A DNA stretch of 64,000 bases from Candidatus Bipolaricaulota bacterium (lineage in GTDB: Bacteria; Bipolaricaulota; Bipolaricaulia; Bipolaricaulales; Bipolaricaulaceae): NCBI GenBank assembly GCA_022838705.1, contig JALHJZ010000001.1:540689-604688 (forward strand). The letters run 5' to 3'. The position numbers were made by a program, and so were the translations under genes. This document shows positions 26,211-34,461 of this stretch, one piece after another (the stretch's first letter is position 1; each line of letters begins with the position of its first letter). The notes under the pieces are model-generated. The model was not told the origin of the DNA and did no database searches. It saw only the letters and a list, made by a program, of their open reading frames with translations.

Positions 26211-29200
26211 TTAACTGCCTGCTTCGTTCCAGCTCTTGTTCAGATGGCCCGCGAGCACTGATTCGTCCACCCGAGGGTAAAGCTTGTCAACTCGCCTCTG
26301 GGCTTCGAGGGTTTTGGAGAGGGAAGTGGCGATGCGGCAGTAGGTGCGGATGTTGTCGAGGGAGAGTTTGCGATCGGTGCGGTCCTTGAGCCACTTGTGG
26401 CACACCTGGTAGCCGCCGATTTGGTACTCCCACACCTCGGGCGGCACGCCCTCGAAGTACTGGGTCTCGCTAATGTACACGCGCTCCCGCGGGGCATCGT
26501 AGCGGAGGCCCTTCTTGCCGGGGCCTAAAACCTTGCCGTCGCCCTCGCCCTGGAACTTAGCAATGGGAGGATCGAGCTCCGGCGATCTGAGCAGATGCAG
26601 GTCCACCAGGCGCTTTCCCAGCGCGGCCATCTGCTTGAAAAGCTCGTAGTCGGAGGTGAACGGGATCCGGGGAAAGTCGAGCCGCAGGAACTCGGCGTAC
26701 TTCGTCCGGTAGGAAGGCGCGTACAGCACGGCATACACGTAGTGGAAGATCTCTTCCGGCGTCGGCTCTCGGCCATATGCCTGGGCCAAGGCTGCCACGA
26801 GGTCCGGGTTCAGGTTGGGCCGTCGCTCGGCCTGGCTCCTTGCCTCGAGTAGGTCGTGCTGGTCGGTGCTTGCGTAGAGGTAAAGCGGGAAGATGAGTAT
26901 GCCACCGCGGTAGAAGGCGTTGAAGTCCGCAACGTACTGGGCGCAATACGCGAGGTTCCAGATACCCCCGCCTACTACTTGGCCAGCGCGGCCCGTATGT
27001 AAAGCCAAATTCGCCCCAGACAGCATGTGGCGCATGACCTCTTCGCGGCCAAAGTCGATGGCGTGGCGGTGGTAGAAGAGCCAGCGAAGATCAAACGGTC
27101 GATACAGGCAAGGGACAATGATTTTCTCCCAGTCCCTATCCTGCTGGATGAGCTTACGCTTCTCCGATAGCTTCCAATCGCGGTTGTCTTTGAGCTGAAA
27201 GGTTTCTCGAACCAGCTCGTCGGGGAGGCTTGGATCGAGGAAGGTGCGGACCCGACGCTTGAGGGCTTTTCGATCAAAGTCGAACACGAAGTGGTCCCGG
27301 GCGGTGACGATGCCCACGGAGCTGACCGGGAAGATGTCGGTGACCTTGATGAACTGGTTGTACCGATCGAACAGGCCTGCATCCTGTGCCGCAAACAGGT
27401 AGAACTCCGACACAGGCCGAACCTCGCGCCATTCAGTGATCTTCCAGTCGTGCTCCTGGAGCCAGGCGTACTTCTCCTCGCGTCGGCCCCACAGGTCGGC
27501 GTGGGAGACGCGAGAAGGCCGTCGGGGACGAGCCCCGACGCTACGTTTGATCAAGAAGACGATGGCGACGCCCTGGCGGATATCGAACACGTTCTCGTCC
27601 GGGGAGCCGTCGGGGCAACGCTCCTTCTTGAGGGAGTTCCCATGGAGGTCAAGCACGTAGATCTCGTCGAACGTGTCCATGAGGTGTTGGCGCATCCCGC
27701 GGAAGGTGGGGTTATCGAGGTAGGAATGGTTGGTGATCATCCCCACCATGCCCTGGCCGGCCTGGGCGATCTTCCACTCTGCAAACCGCAGGAATTTGAC
27801 GTAGTCGTCCTGAAGCCATTTGGGGTTCTTCTCGCCCAGGGGTTTTCCGTCCACTTCCTTGTAGTCCTCGATGAGCCCGCGGATCCACGGGCCCTTGTTG
27901 GCGGAGTGGCCAGAGTACGGGGGATTCCCGAGGATCACAAGGATTGGCACCTCGCGTTTCACTTCGCCGGCCTGGTGGGACTCCTGGGCCAGGGAGATAA
28001 AACCGGGGAGCTGGCTTTCGGCGAGCTCCTCCATTTCCAGGGTGTTGGTGAGGTAGAGCTTGAACCGCTCGTCAGGGCCGAGCTTGTAGCCGAGCTCCTC
28101 CAGGAAGAACCCCATTTTGAGGTGGCCCACGGCATAAGGGGCCATCATGAGCTCGAACGCGTAAAAATGGTCCAGAATGTGGTCGCGGATGAAGCTCGCC
28201 CGGCTGCCCGCGCCGTATTTCCCCACGAACTCCTCGACGGCGAGCTTCGCGGCCTGGGCGACGAAGGTCATCGTCCCGGCAGCCGGATCGAGCAGGGTGA
28301 CCCCTGACGAGGCGAGGCCATCGGCCTTCCCGAATTTCTCCTTCAGGATCTGGTGGAGCGAGCGGACGATGTAGGACACCACTGGCTCGGGGGTGTAGTA
28401 GACCCCGCGGCGCTCCCGCTCCGCGGGGTCGTACACGGAGAGGAAGGTCTCGTAGAAGTGGACGATGGGATCGGCGCCCTTCCCCTCGTGGAAGAACTGG
28501 TGCAGGATCCCATTCACGTCGGCCACGGCTAGCACCTCAGCAATGTCGTCCACGACCCACTCCAGGGGCCGGGGGAGGTCACCCAGGGAGATGAACTGGA
28601 ACAGGTCGCGGAGGATGCCGATGGTGTGGGGGATCGTGTCGAACGCGGCGCGGCGGTTGAACTCCTCCCCGGCGCGCACCCTCGCCGCGAACAGGCCGTA
28701 GGTAAGGGTTTGGGCGTAGAGGTCGGCGAACCCCTCTGGGGTCAGCCCAGCGATGAGGTGCTGGCGGAACACCTCGTAGAACCCGAGGAGGTACCCCCGA
28801 GCGGTCTTCTGTTCCTCGGCGAGCTCCTGGGCCACGACCTGGTCGCGGAGGAACCGGGTGCGCACGGCGAGGGCCCGCGCGAGCTCCGCGGCAGAGTAGG
28901 CCCGGGGAAGGGAGAACGCGAAGAACTGGGCAAGGAGCGATTGCAGCTCCTCGACCTGTTCGAGGGGAGGGGTCGTGCCGAGCTTGGTGGCCACAAAGGG
29001 CCGGGCGAGGCGGGCCTTGGCGACCAAGTTGCCATCCCGGTACAGCCGGAACTCGAAGGCGTTGGTGAGGATGAGGTTGGGGAACGTGCCCCGGTACCGG
29101 CGGAGCTGCTCGCTCTCCGCGATCGGCTCCAGGTTCTCGATGGTGGGCGCCTTGGCCTCGATGTAGCCGATGATGTGCTCGCGGCCGTCCCACACGCGGA

Positions 29201-29390
29201 AGTCGGGGTTCCCGGCCTCGGTGGGCTTGGGCTGGGCGGTGACGTGCACGTCTGCGACCTGGGTCGCCTTGGCCCAACTGGAGATGAGGTCAGCGAGCGC
29301 TGGGTAGAAGCTCTCCTCCCGCGCGTCGCCCTGGGCGGCGACGGAGGTGAGCGCGGCGAGGTAGCGGCGGAACAGTGCCCGATCGGCCAT
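26211..29390 (-). CDS. Fused restriction endonuclease-DNA methyltransferase (type IIG/ISP-like)
   Basis: 1059 residues. The N-terminus has a nuclease motif (D63 in NPDFRV, then E78 and K80 in GYIEAKAP). A helical region leads to an N6-adenine methylase with motif I LDPAAGTMTF (near residue 367) and motif IV NPPYSGHS (near 487). The C-terminal third should recognise the DNA target. No helicase motifs were noticed, so type IIG is more likely than full type ISP. I start at ATG 29390 (MADRALFRR), which follows AGGAG and sits just after a promoter; the upstream ATG adds 13 residues. Confidence 0.9.
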   Translation of the reverse strand: MADRALFRRYLAALTSVAAQGDAREESFYPALADLISSWAKATQVADVHVTAQPKPTEAGNPDFRVWDGREHIIGYIEAKAPTIENLEPIAESEQLRRYRGTFPNLILTNAFEFRLYRDGNLVAKARLARPFVATKLGTTPPLEQVEELQSLLAQFFAFSLPRAYSAAELARALAVRTRFLRDQVVAQELAEEQKTARGYLLGFYEVFRQHLIAGLTPEGFADLYAQTLTYGLFAARVRAGEEFNRRAAFDTIPHTIGILRDLFQFISLGDLPRPLEWVVDDIAEVLAVADVNGILHQFFHEGKGADPIVHFYETFLSVYDPAERERRGVYYTPEPVVSYIVRSLHQILKEKFGKADGLASSGVTLLDPAAGTMTFVAQAAKLAVEEFVGKYGAGSRASFIRDHILDHFYAFELMMAPYAVGHLKMGFFLEELGYKLGPDERFKLYLTNTLEMEELAESQLPGFISLAQESHQAGEVKREVPILVILGNPPYSGHSANKGPWIRGLIEDYKEVDGKPLGEKNPKWLQDDYVKFLRFAEWKIAQAGQGMVGMITNHSYLDNPTFRGMRQHLMDTFDEIYVLDLHGNSLKKERCPDGSPDENVFDIRQGVAIVFLIKRSVGARPRRPSRVSHADLWGRREEKYAWLQEHDWKITEWREVRPVSEFYLFAAQDAGLFDRYNQFIKVTDIFPVSSVGIVTARDHFVFDFDRKALKRRVRTFLDPSLPDELVRETFQLKDNRDWKLSEKRKLIQQDRDWEKIIVPCLYRPFDLRWLFYHRHAIDFGREEVMRHMLSGANLALHTGRAGQVVGGGIWNLAYCAQYVADFNAFYRGGILIFPLYLYASTDQHDLLEARSQAERRPNLNPDLVAALAQAYGREPTPEEIFHYVYAVLYAPSYRTKYAEFLRLDFPRIPFTSDYELFKQMAALGKRLVDLHLLRSPELDPPIAKFQGEGDGKVLGPGKKGLRYDAPRERVYISETQYFEGVPPEVWEYQIGGYQVCHKWLKDRTDRKLSLDNIRTYCRIATSLSKTLEAQRRVDKLYPRVDESVLAGHLNKSWNEAGS

Positions 29391-29399
29391 GCCGGCTCC

Positions 29400-29429
29400 T
29401 TTATACCCGGTCCCGCCGAGGCCCCACAA
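29400..29429 (-). promoter_or_regulatory. Promoter of the restriction-methylase operon
   Basis: Minus strand TTGTGG (29429-29424), 18-nt spacer, TATAAA (29405-29400), nine bases before the ATG at 29390. Confidence 0.6.
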
Positions 29430-29468
29430 GTGCCCGAGAAGGCGGGGAGCTGCCCCCAGCGGAGTGGT

Positions 29469-31211
29469 CTACCCTCGTGCGGGGCCGAAGCCGGGGGGGA
29501 ACAGGGGCGGCTCGGCCTCGGGCCGCGTGAGGTAGGAGGAGCTCTGCGGCCACGGGAACGGAAGCCTCCCCTCAAATGGGGTGTCCCCGAACAGGACGTC
29601 GGCTACGCCGGCGCCCTCGCTCCCCGGAAGCCACGCCGCGACCACGGCGTCCGCGAGGTCGTACGCCTCCCCGAGCACGTAGGGCCGCCCAGCGACCACC
29701 ACCAGTACGAGCCGGTCCACCATTGCGCGCACGCTCCGCACGAGGGAGATCTCTTCCTCGGTCAGAACGAGGTCCGGCTTGTCCCCAAACCCCTCGGCGT
29801 AGGGCTCCTCGCCGAGGACGACGATCCCCACCGGCGCTCGTCCCACGCCCGCGAACCGGCCGTTGGGATCGAAGGCGACCCGCGCCGGGCCGAGCACGTT
29901 CTCAATCCCTGCGCGGATCGTGGTTCCGGGAACGATGGGCCCCTTCTTTCCCTGCCACTCGATCGTCCACCCGCCACACTGGATCCCGAGGTCGTCCGCG
30001 GCCTCCCCCGCCACGAGGACGAGGGGGACGTCCTTGGGGAGAGGGAGAGCCCCCGCGTTCTTGAGGAGACAGAGGGACCTGCGCACCGCCTCCCGGGCGA
30101 GAGCCCGGTGCTCCCGGCACCCCACTTCCGCCAGGAGGTCCCGCTGGGGAAGCGGATGGTCGAACAGCCCCCGGGCGAGCTTGGCGTTCAGGATCCGCCG
30201 GACCGCATCGTCCACCCGGGCGAGGGGCACGTCGCCCGCCCGCACCGCCTGCAGGGCGGTCTCCCCGAACCGCCGGTAGTCATAGGGGACCATGATCATG
30301 TCCAGGCCAGCGTTGATAGCGGCGACCACTTGCGCGTGGTAGTCCCCAGGGAGCTGGTCAATCCCGCCCCAGTCGGAGACGAGGAACCCGCGGAACCCCA
30401 GCTCACCCTTGAGGACGTCGGTGAGGAGGCGCCGGTGGGCGTGCATCTTGACCCCGTGCCAGCTGCTGAACGAGACCATGATGCACCGGGCCCCGGACCC
30501 AATGGCGGCGCGGTAGGGGCGAAGATGGATGGAGCGGAGGGCCGCTTCATCCAGGTCCGCATCCCCTTGGTCAATAAGGAACCTCCGCCCCTGCATGACC
30601 GTGGTCGAGGTCCCCCAGCGGGCTGCCCCATCCCCGACGAAGTGTTTGGGCGTTGCCAGGACAGAGGTCGGCGAGGCGAGGTCCGTGCCCTGGAGGCCAC
30701 GTACATAGGCCACGCCGAGCCGGGAGACGAGGTCGGGGTCGGCTCCGAAGCACTCGTAGGTCCTCCCCCAACGCAGGTCGTGGGGGACGGCCACCGTGGG
30801 CGCGTAGTTCCAGAAGATGCCGGTGGCGGCCATCTCCACTGCGGTGGCCCTGGCGATGCGGTAGACCAGGTCGGGGTCGCCTGCCGCCCCCAGCCCACAG
30901 TTGTGGGGGAACACGGTCGCCCCCTCCACCGCGGCATGGCCGTGCACCGCGTCCACCCCGTACAGGATCGGGATGCGGAGGCGCGTGGCGAGGGCCTCGT
31001 CCTGGAAGCCCGCCACCATGTCCGCCCACGAGCGCGGCGTGTTCGGGATTGGGTACCCTCCGCCCCCGCTCAGCACTCCCCCCAGGGCGAACCGCGCCGT
31101 GTCCCCGGGTCGGATGCTGTTCTTCTCCGCGAGGGTCATCTGCCCCACCTTCTCCGCGAGGGTCATCGCGGAGAGAAGGGCCTCCACGCGTTCTTCTACT
31201 GTGGCCTTCAT
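29469..31211 (-). CDS. Glycoside hydrolase family 3 beta-glycosidase
   Basis: 580 residues without a signal peptide, so cytoplasmic. The nucleophile is D280 in VSDWGG; KHFVGDG (189-195) and GVDAVHGHAAV (85-95) are typical of beta-glucosidases/exo-glucanases rather than NagZ. It should cleave imported beta-linked oligosaccharides from the non-reducing end. The N-terminal barrel and the C-terminal sandwich domain are present; a fibronectin-type tail is absent. Start ATG follows GGGAGGAACG. LacI-type regulator and the ABC importer lie next to it, which links them to one substrate. Confidence 0.93.
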   Translation of the reverse strand: MKATVEERVEALLSAMTLAEKVGQMTLAEKNSIRPGDTARFALGGVLSGGGGYPIPNTPRSWADMVAGFQDEALATRLRIPILYGVDAVHGHAAVEGATVFPHNCGLGAAGDPDLVYRIARATAVEMAATGIFWNYAPTVAVPHDLRWGRTYECFGADPDLVSRLGVAYVRGLQGTDLASPTSVLATPKHFVGDGAARWGTSTTVMQGRRFLIDQGDADLDEAALRSIHLRPYRAAIGSGARCIMVSFSSWHGVKMHAHRRLLTDVLKGELGFRGFLVSDWGGIDQLPGDYHAQVVAAINAGLDMIMVPYDYRRFGETALQAVRAGDVPLARVDDAVRRILNAKLARGLFDHPLPQRDLLAEVGCREHRALAREAVRRSLCLLKNAGALPLPKDVPLVLVAGEAADDLGIQCGGWTIEWQGKKGPIVPGTTIRAGIENVLGPARVAFDPNGRFAGVGRAPVGIVVLGEEPYAEGFGDKPDLVLTEEEISLVRSVRAMVDRLVLVVVAGRPYVLGEAYDLADAVVAAWLPGSEGAGVADVLFGDTPFEGRLPFPWPQSSSYLTRPEAEPPLFPPGFGPARG

Positions 31212-31308
31212 TCTCGTTCCTCCCTTTGCGCCAGTGCCTCATGCTGGCCGTGCCTCTTTCGCCGCAACGCCGGTCTGACCCCGGTGCGTTCCTCCATCCG
31301 GAGTCCCT

Positions 31309-32328
31309 CTACCTCGTCCGCAGGGCCCCGCACGACGCGCGGACCACGAGCTCGGTGGGCAGCTGAAGCTGACGATGGGCGTTCTTGTTCCCGGGGTTCT
31401 CCAGCACGTCGAGGAGGAGCTCGACGGCCATGTGCCCGAGGAGCTGGATCGGCTGACGGATCGTCGTCAGGGGCGGCTCCACGAGGGAGGCGAGGGGGAT
31501 GTCGTCGAAGCCGACGAGGGCGATGTCCTGGGGGACGCGGAGACCCGCCGCGCGGATGGCCTTGAGGGCCCCGATCGCCATCGTGTCGCTCTGCACAAAC
31601 ACCGCTTCCGGCTTCTCCTCAAGGAGCCTCTGCATCGCCACCATCCCCCCCAGCTCGGTGAGGTCCGCCTCAACCACCAACCGCCGGTCCACGGGAATGC
31701 CGTACGAGCGCAGGGCATCCTCGAACCCCTGGTGGCGGTCCTGGGGCATGGGGAGGTCACGGGGGCCGGTGATCGTCCCCAGGCGGCGGTGCCCGATGCG
31801 CAGGAGGTGCTCGGTGGCGGTACGCGCGCCTGCCCTGTTGTCAACGTCCACCGACGGAGCATCCATCGCCGGCCAGCGCCCCACCGTCACGAGGGGGAAC
31901 CCCTCTGCCTGGAGGCGGGGGAGGAGGACGTTGCTCATGAGGGCCGACACCACCGCGATCGCCCCGTCCATGTAGCCGTTGTGCACCGAATGCGCGTAGG
32001 AATCCCGGTCCCCTTCATCCGAGAACAGGGAGAGCATGACGTTGTAGCCCCGTCCCGCCGCGGCCTGGACCACGCCCTGGAGGAGCGGGGGGAAGAAGTG
32101 GTCGAGGAACAGGCGGGTAACCGTGGTGGGCACGAACACGCCGATGATCCGCGTCCTCTTGGTGGCGAGGCCTCGCGCTACGGGATGGGGACGGTAGTTC
32201 AGCTGGTCGATCGCTCGCAGGACCCGCGTGCGGGTCTCGGGGTTGACGCCGGCCTGCCCGTTGATTACCCGGGACACGGTGGCCCGCGATACCCCTGCCG
32301 CCTCCGCGACATCTTTCAGTGTAGCCAT
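31309..32328 (-). CDS. LacI-family transcriptional repressor
   Basis: 339 residues. The helix-turn-helix (TLKDVAEAAGVSRATVSRVING, residues 3-24) and hinge (YRPHPVARGLATKRT) are followed by a periplasmic-binding-protein-like sensor domain. It probably represses the oligosaccharide importer and itself, releasing DNA when the sugar is present. Start ATG 32328 (MATLKDV) is chosen over a longer frame; the -10 TATAAT at 32346-32341 lies 12 bases upstream, so the leader is very short. A candidate operator covers the spacer just beyond this -10. Confidence 0.92.
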   Translation of the reverse strand: MATLKDVAEAAGVSRATVSRVINGQAGVNPETRTRVLRAIDQLNYRPHPVARGLATKRTRIIGVFVPTTVTRLFLDHFFPPLLQGVVQAAAGRGYNVMLSLFSDEGDRDSYAHSVHNGYMDGAIAVVSALMSNVLLPRLQAEGFPLVTVGRWPAMDAPSVDVDNRAGARTATEHLLRIGHRRLGTITGPRDLPMPQDRHQGFEDALRSYGIPVDRRLVVEADLTELGGMVAMQRLLEEKPEAVFVQSDTMAIGALKAIRAAGLRVPQDIALVGFDDIPLASLVEPPLTTIRQPIQLLGHMAVELLLDVLENPGNKNAHRQLQLPTELVVRASCGALRTR

Positions 32329-32340
32329 GACAGAGGTGAC

Positions 32341-32365
32341 ATTATAGCTTGAAACCGGTCCCAAG
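32341..32365 (-). promoter_or_regulatory. lacI-type gene promoter -10 and operator O1
   Basis: On the minus strand TATAAT occupies 32346-32341. The imperfect palindrome TTGAAACC|GGTCCCAA (32349-32364, centre 32356/32357) lies directly upstream of it, the right place for autorepression. Six of eight arm positions are symmetric. Confidence 0.6.
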
Positions 32366-32372
32366 AGGGGGC

Positions 32373-32401
32373 TTGACACAGGCAAGGCAGAGCGTTAGGC
32401 T
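32373..32401 (+). promoter_or_regulatory. Promoter of the oligosaccharide ABC operon
   Basis: A consensus -35 TTGACA (32373-32378), 17-nt spacer and TAGGCT (32396-32401). It lies between the two candidate LacI operators, which fits repression by looping or occlusion. Confidence 0.7.
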
Positions 32402-32432
32402 ACAAGTCACCGACAATCGGGAGGTAGCGGCC

Positions 32433-32448
32433 TTGAAATCGGTTACAA
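32433..32448 (+). promoter_or_regulatory. LacI-type operator O2
   Basis: TTGAAATC|GGTTACAA, centre 32440/32441, matches O1 in both arms and lies about 30 bases after the expected transcription start. Centre-to-centre distance to O1 is 84 bp, eight helical turns. Confidence 0.6.
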
Positions 32449-32449
32449 A

Positions 32450-32686
32450 CGGTGCAGCACCTCGGCGTCATCCTCTCCCGACCTCCTGTGGGACCCTTCC
32501 CCTTCGTGGCCTGTCGCTCACGGCGTCCTCGCTCGATCCCTGTTCGGTCCCGCGAGCGACCGTGCTCCTTTGCCGCTCAGTGAGCAGGGAATTCTCTGCT
32601 CCTGTGTCGAGTTCAGCGGGAAGAAGGAGGTGAGAGGCGGGAGAAAAGGCAGCGGTCAAGACGAGAGAAGCTCACAGGGAACGCGA
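32450..32686 (+). other. Long structured 5' leader of the ABC operon
   Basis: About 290 nt separate the predicted transcript start from the ATG at 32700. I see no gene. It contains a GTCGCTC/GAGCGAC pair (around 32512-32567), and a nearly perfect 20-bp inverted repeat at 32582-32601 (GAGCAG arms around GAATTC). No known riboswitch motif was recognised. Confidence 0.4.
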
Positions 32687-32699
32687 AGGAGGTGTGCAC

Positions 32700-34385
32700 A
32701 TGCGGAAGTGGCTAGTGGTGGCATTGACGGTGGGATTGGCGGGACTCCTTGCCCTTGGGCAGGTGTACCCACGGAACGAGACCCTCTACGTCAGTGGCGC
32801 GGCGTGGGGCCCACCCACGGATTGGAACCCGTTCATCACCTGGAGCAAGGCCAATACCTCGGGCACGGTGGGCCTGATCTACGAGACCCTCTACTTCTAC
32901 GACCCCATCAACGATGAGCTCATCCCGTGGCTCGCCGAGAGCGGCGAGTGGCGAACCGACACCGTGTTCGTGGTGAAGCTGCGGGACGGGCTCACCTGGC
33001 AGGATGGGAAGCCCCTTACCGCCGAGGATGTGGTGTTCACGTTCGAGCTCGGCCGGGAGTACGCCGAGATCTGGTTCAGCCCGCGGTGGGACTACCTCGA
33101 GAGCGTGACGGCGGTGGATCCGCTCACGGTCGAGTTCTCCTTCAAGGGAACGGTCCTCTACCAGGAATTCCAGAGCGACCTCTACAACGTGGCGATCGTC
33201 CCCGAGCACATCTGGGCGGGGAGGAGTCGCGAGGACATCACCAGTGGGGCCAACGGGCAACCGGTTGGCTCTGGAGCGTACCGCTACCTCACCCACGCCC
33301 AAGACCGCAACGTCTACGTGCGCAACGAGGATTGGTGGGGCACGAAGCTCCTCGGGCTGAAGCCGGCGCCGAAGTACATCGTGGAGATCCTGTTTTCCAG
33401 CAACAACGTGGCCCTCGGCTCCCTCCTCAAGGGAGAGCTCGATCTCAGCAACAACTTCCTCCCTGGGATCGGGAGCCTGACCGCTCTTGGCTATGTGAAG
33501 ACGTACCTTCCCCAGCCGCCCTACATGCTGTCAGCCAACACTGCGGTCCTGTTCCTGAACACGACGAAAAAGCCGCTTGACGACCCGGCGTTCCGGAAGG
33601 CGCTTGCCCACGCGATCAACGTGGACGACATCATCAACTACGCGTTCGCTGGCCTCGTCCAGCGTGCTGATCCCACCGGGCTCCTCCCCACGATGAGCAA
33701 GTACGTGGATCAGAACGTGGTGGCGCGCCTTGGGTTCGCCTACAACCCGACCCAAGCCCGGCAGCTCCTGGCCGCGGCGGGGTACAAGGATGTGGATGGC
33801 GACGGGTTTGTGGAGGCACCCGACGGTTCTAAGATTGCGCTTGAGGTGACCTGCCCGTTCGGGTGGACGGACTGGATGGAGGCGATCCGTGTGATCGCTG
33901 CGAGCGCCCGCGCGGCGGGCATCAACATCCAGGATCGGACCCCCGACTACGGGGTCTGGAACACTGCCCTCGTCACCGGGACGTTCGACATGACCCTCAA
34001 TAACTGGGCCAGCCTGAGCAACACTCCGTGGACCCTCTACAACCTCCTCTTCAACCATCCGATTCGCGAAACGATGGGGAGCGGGAACTTCGGTCGGTAC
34101 GACAACCCGCAGCTTTTCGCCCTTGTGGATCAGCTGGCTGGCACCCCGCCTTGGGATGAGGCAGGGATGAAGGCCATCTGCTCCCAGATCCAGGAGATCA
34201 TGCTCAACGAGCTGCCCATGATTCCGCTCTGGTACAATGGTCTATGGGCCCAGTACCGCGAGGATGTGTGGCAGAACTTCCCCGGTGCCACGGAGGGTCG
34301 GCCGCATTGGCTCCCCTCGACGTGGGCTGGCTACTGGCAGATGGGTGGGTTGCACATGTTGTGTGAACTGAAACCGGTTCCCTAG
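32700..34385 (+). CDS. ABC transporter substrate-binding protein, family 5 (oligosaccharide/peptide)
   Basis: 561 residues. A signal peptide (1-21) is followed by a family 5 solute-binding domain (WGPPTDWNPFITW, LRDGLTWQDGKPLTAEDVVFTF, GSGAYRY). Although annotated as peptide binding in general, members in Thermotoga bind cello- and manno-oligosaccharides. The GH3, GH130, MFS and LacI neighbours strongly suggest a sugar here. ATG 32700 is preceded by AAGGAGG with a six-base gap; a GTG two codons earlier overlaps that site. The stop is followed by a hairpin before the permease genes. Confidence 0.9.
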   Translation: MRKWLVVALTVGLAGLLALGQVYPRNETLYVSGAAWGPPTDWNPFITWSKANTSGTVGLIYETLYFYDPINDELIPWLAESGEWRTDTVFVVKLRDGLTWQDGKPLTAEDVVFTFELGREYAEIWFSPRWDYLESVTAVDPLTVEFSFKGTVLYQEFQSDLYNVAIVPEHIWAGRSREDITSGANGQPVGSGAYRYLTHAQDRNVYVRNEDWWGTKLLGLKPAPKYIVEILFSSNNVALGSLLKGELDLSNNFLPGIGSLTALGYVKTYLPQPPYMLSANTAVLFLNTTKKPLDDPAFRKALAHAINVDDIINYAFAGLVQRADPTGLLPTMSKYVDQNVVARLGFAYNPTQARQLLAAAGYKDVDGDGFVEAPDGSKIALEVTCPFGWTDWMEAIRVIAASARAAGINIQDRTPDYGVWNTALVTGTFDMTLNNWASLSNTPWTLYNLLFNHPIRETMGSGNFGRYDNPQLFALVDQLAGTPPWDEAGMKAICSQIQEIMLNELPMIPLWYNGLWAQYREDVWQNFPGATEGRPHWLPSTWAGYWQMGGLHMLCELKPVP

Positions 34386-34399
34386 GACCGGTTGATCCG

Positions 34400-34437
34400 G
34401 GCCGCCCCTCCGGTCCTCCGCGAGGGGCGGCCTTTCT
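34400..34437 (+). terminator. Hairpin with T-rich tail after the binding-protein gene
   Basis: GGCCGCCCCTC (34400-34410) and its exact complement (34422-34432) form an 11-bp stem, followed by TTTCTCTC. It lies inside the operon, so it probably terminates part of the transcripts and lowers permease expression relative to the binding protein. Confidence 0.75.
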
Positions 34438-34461
34438 CTCCTCCGGCGCAAGGGAGGCGGC

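Noticed and set aside
28626..31565. A 979-codon open frame on the plus strand
   Set aside because: It is antisense to the methylase 5' half and the GH3 gene, both with clear motifs. Its own translation is low-complexity (Gly, Arg, Glu, Pro) and matches no family; GC-rich DNA produces such shadows.
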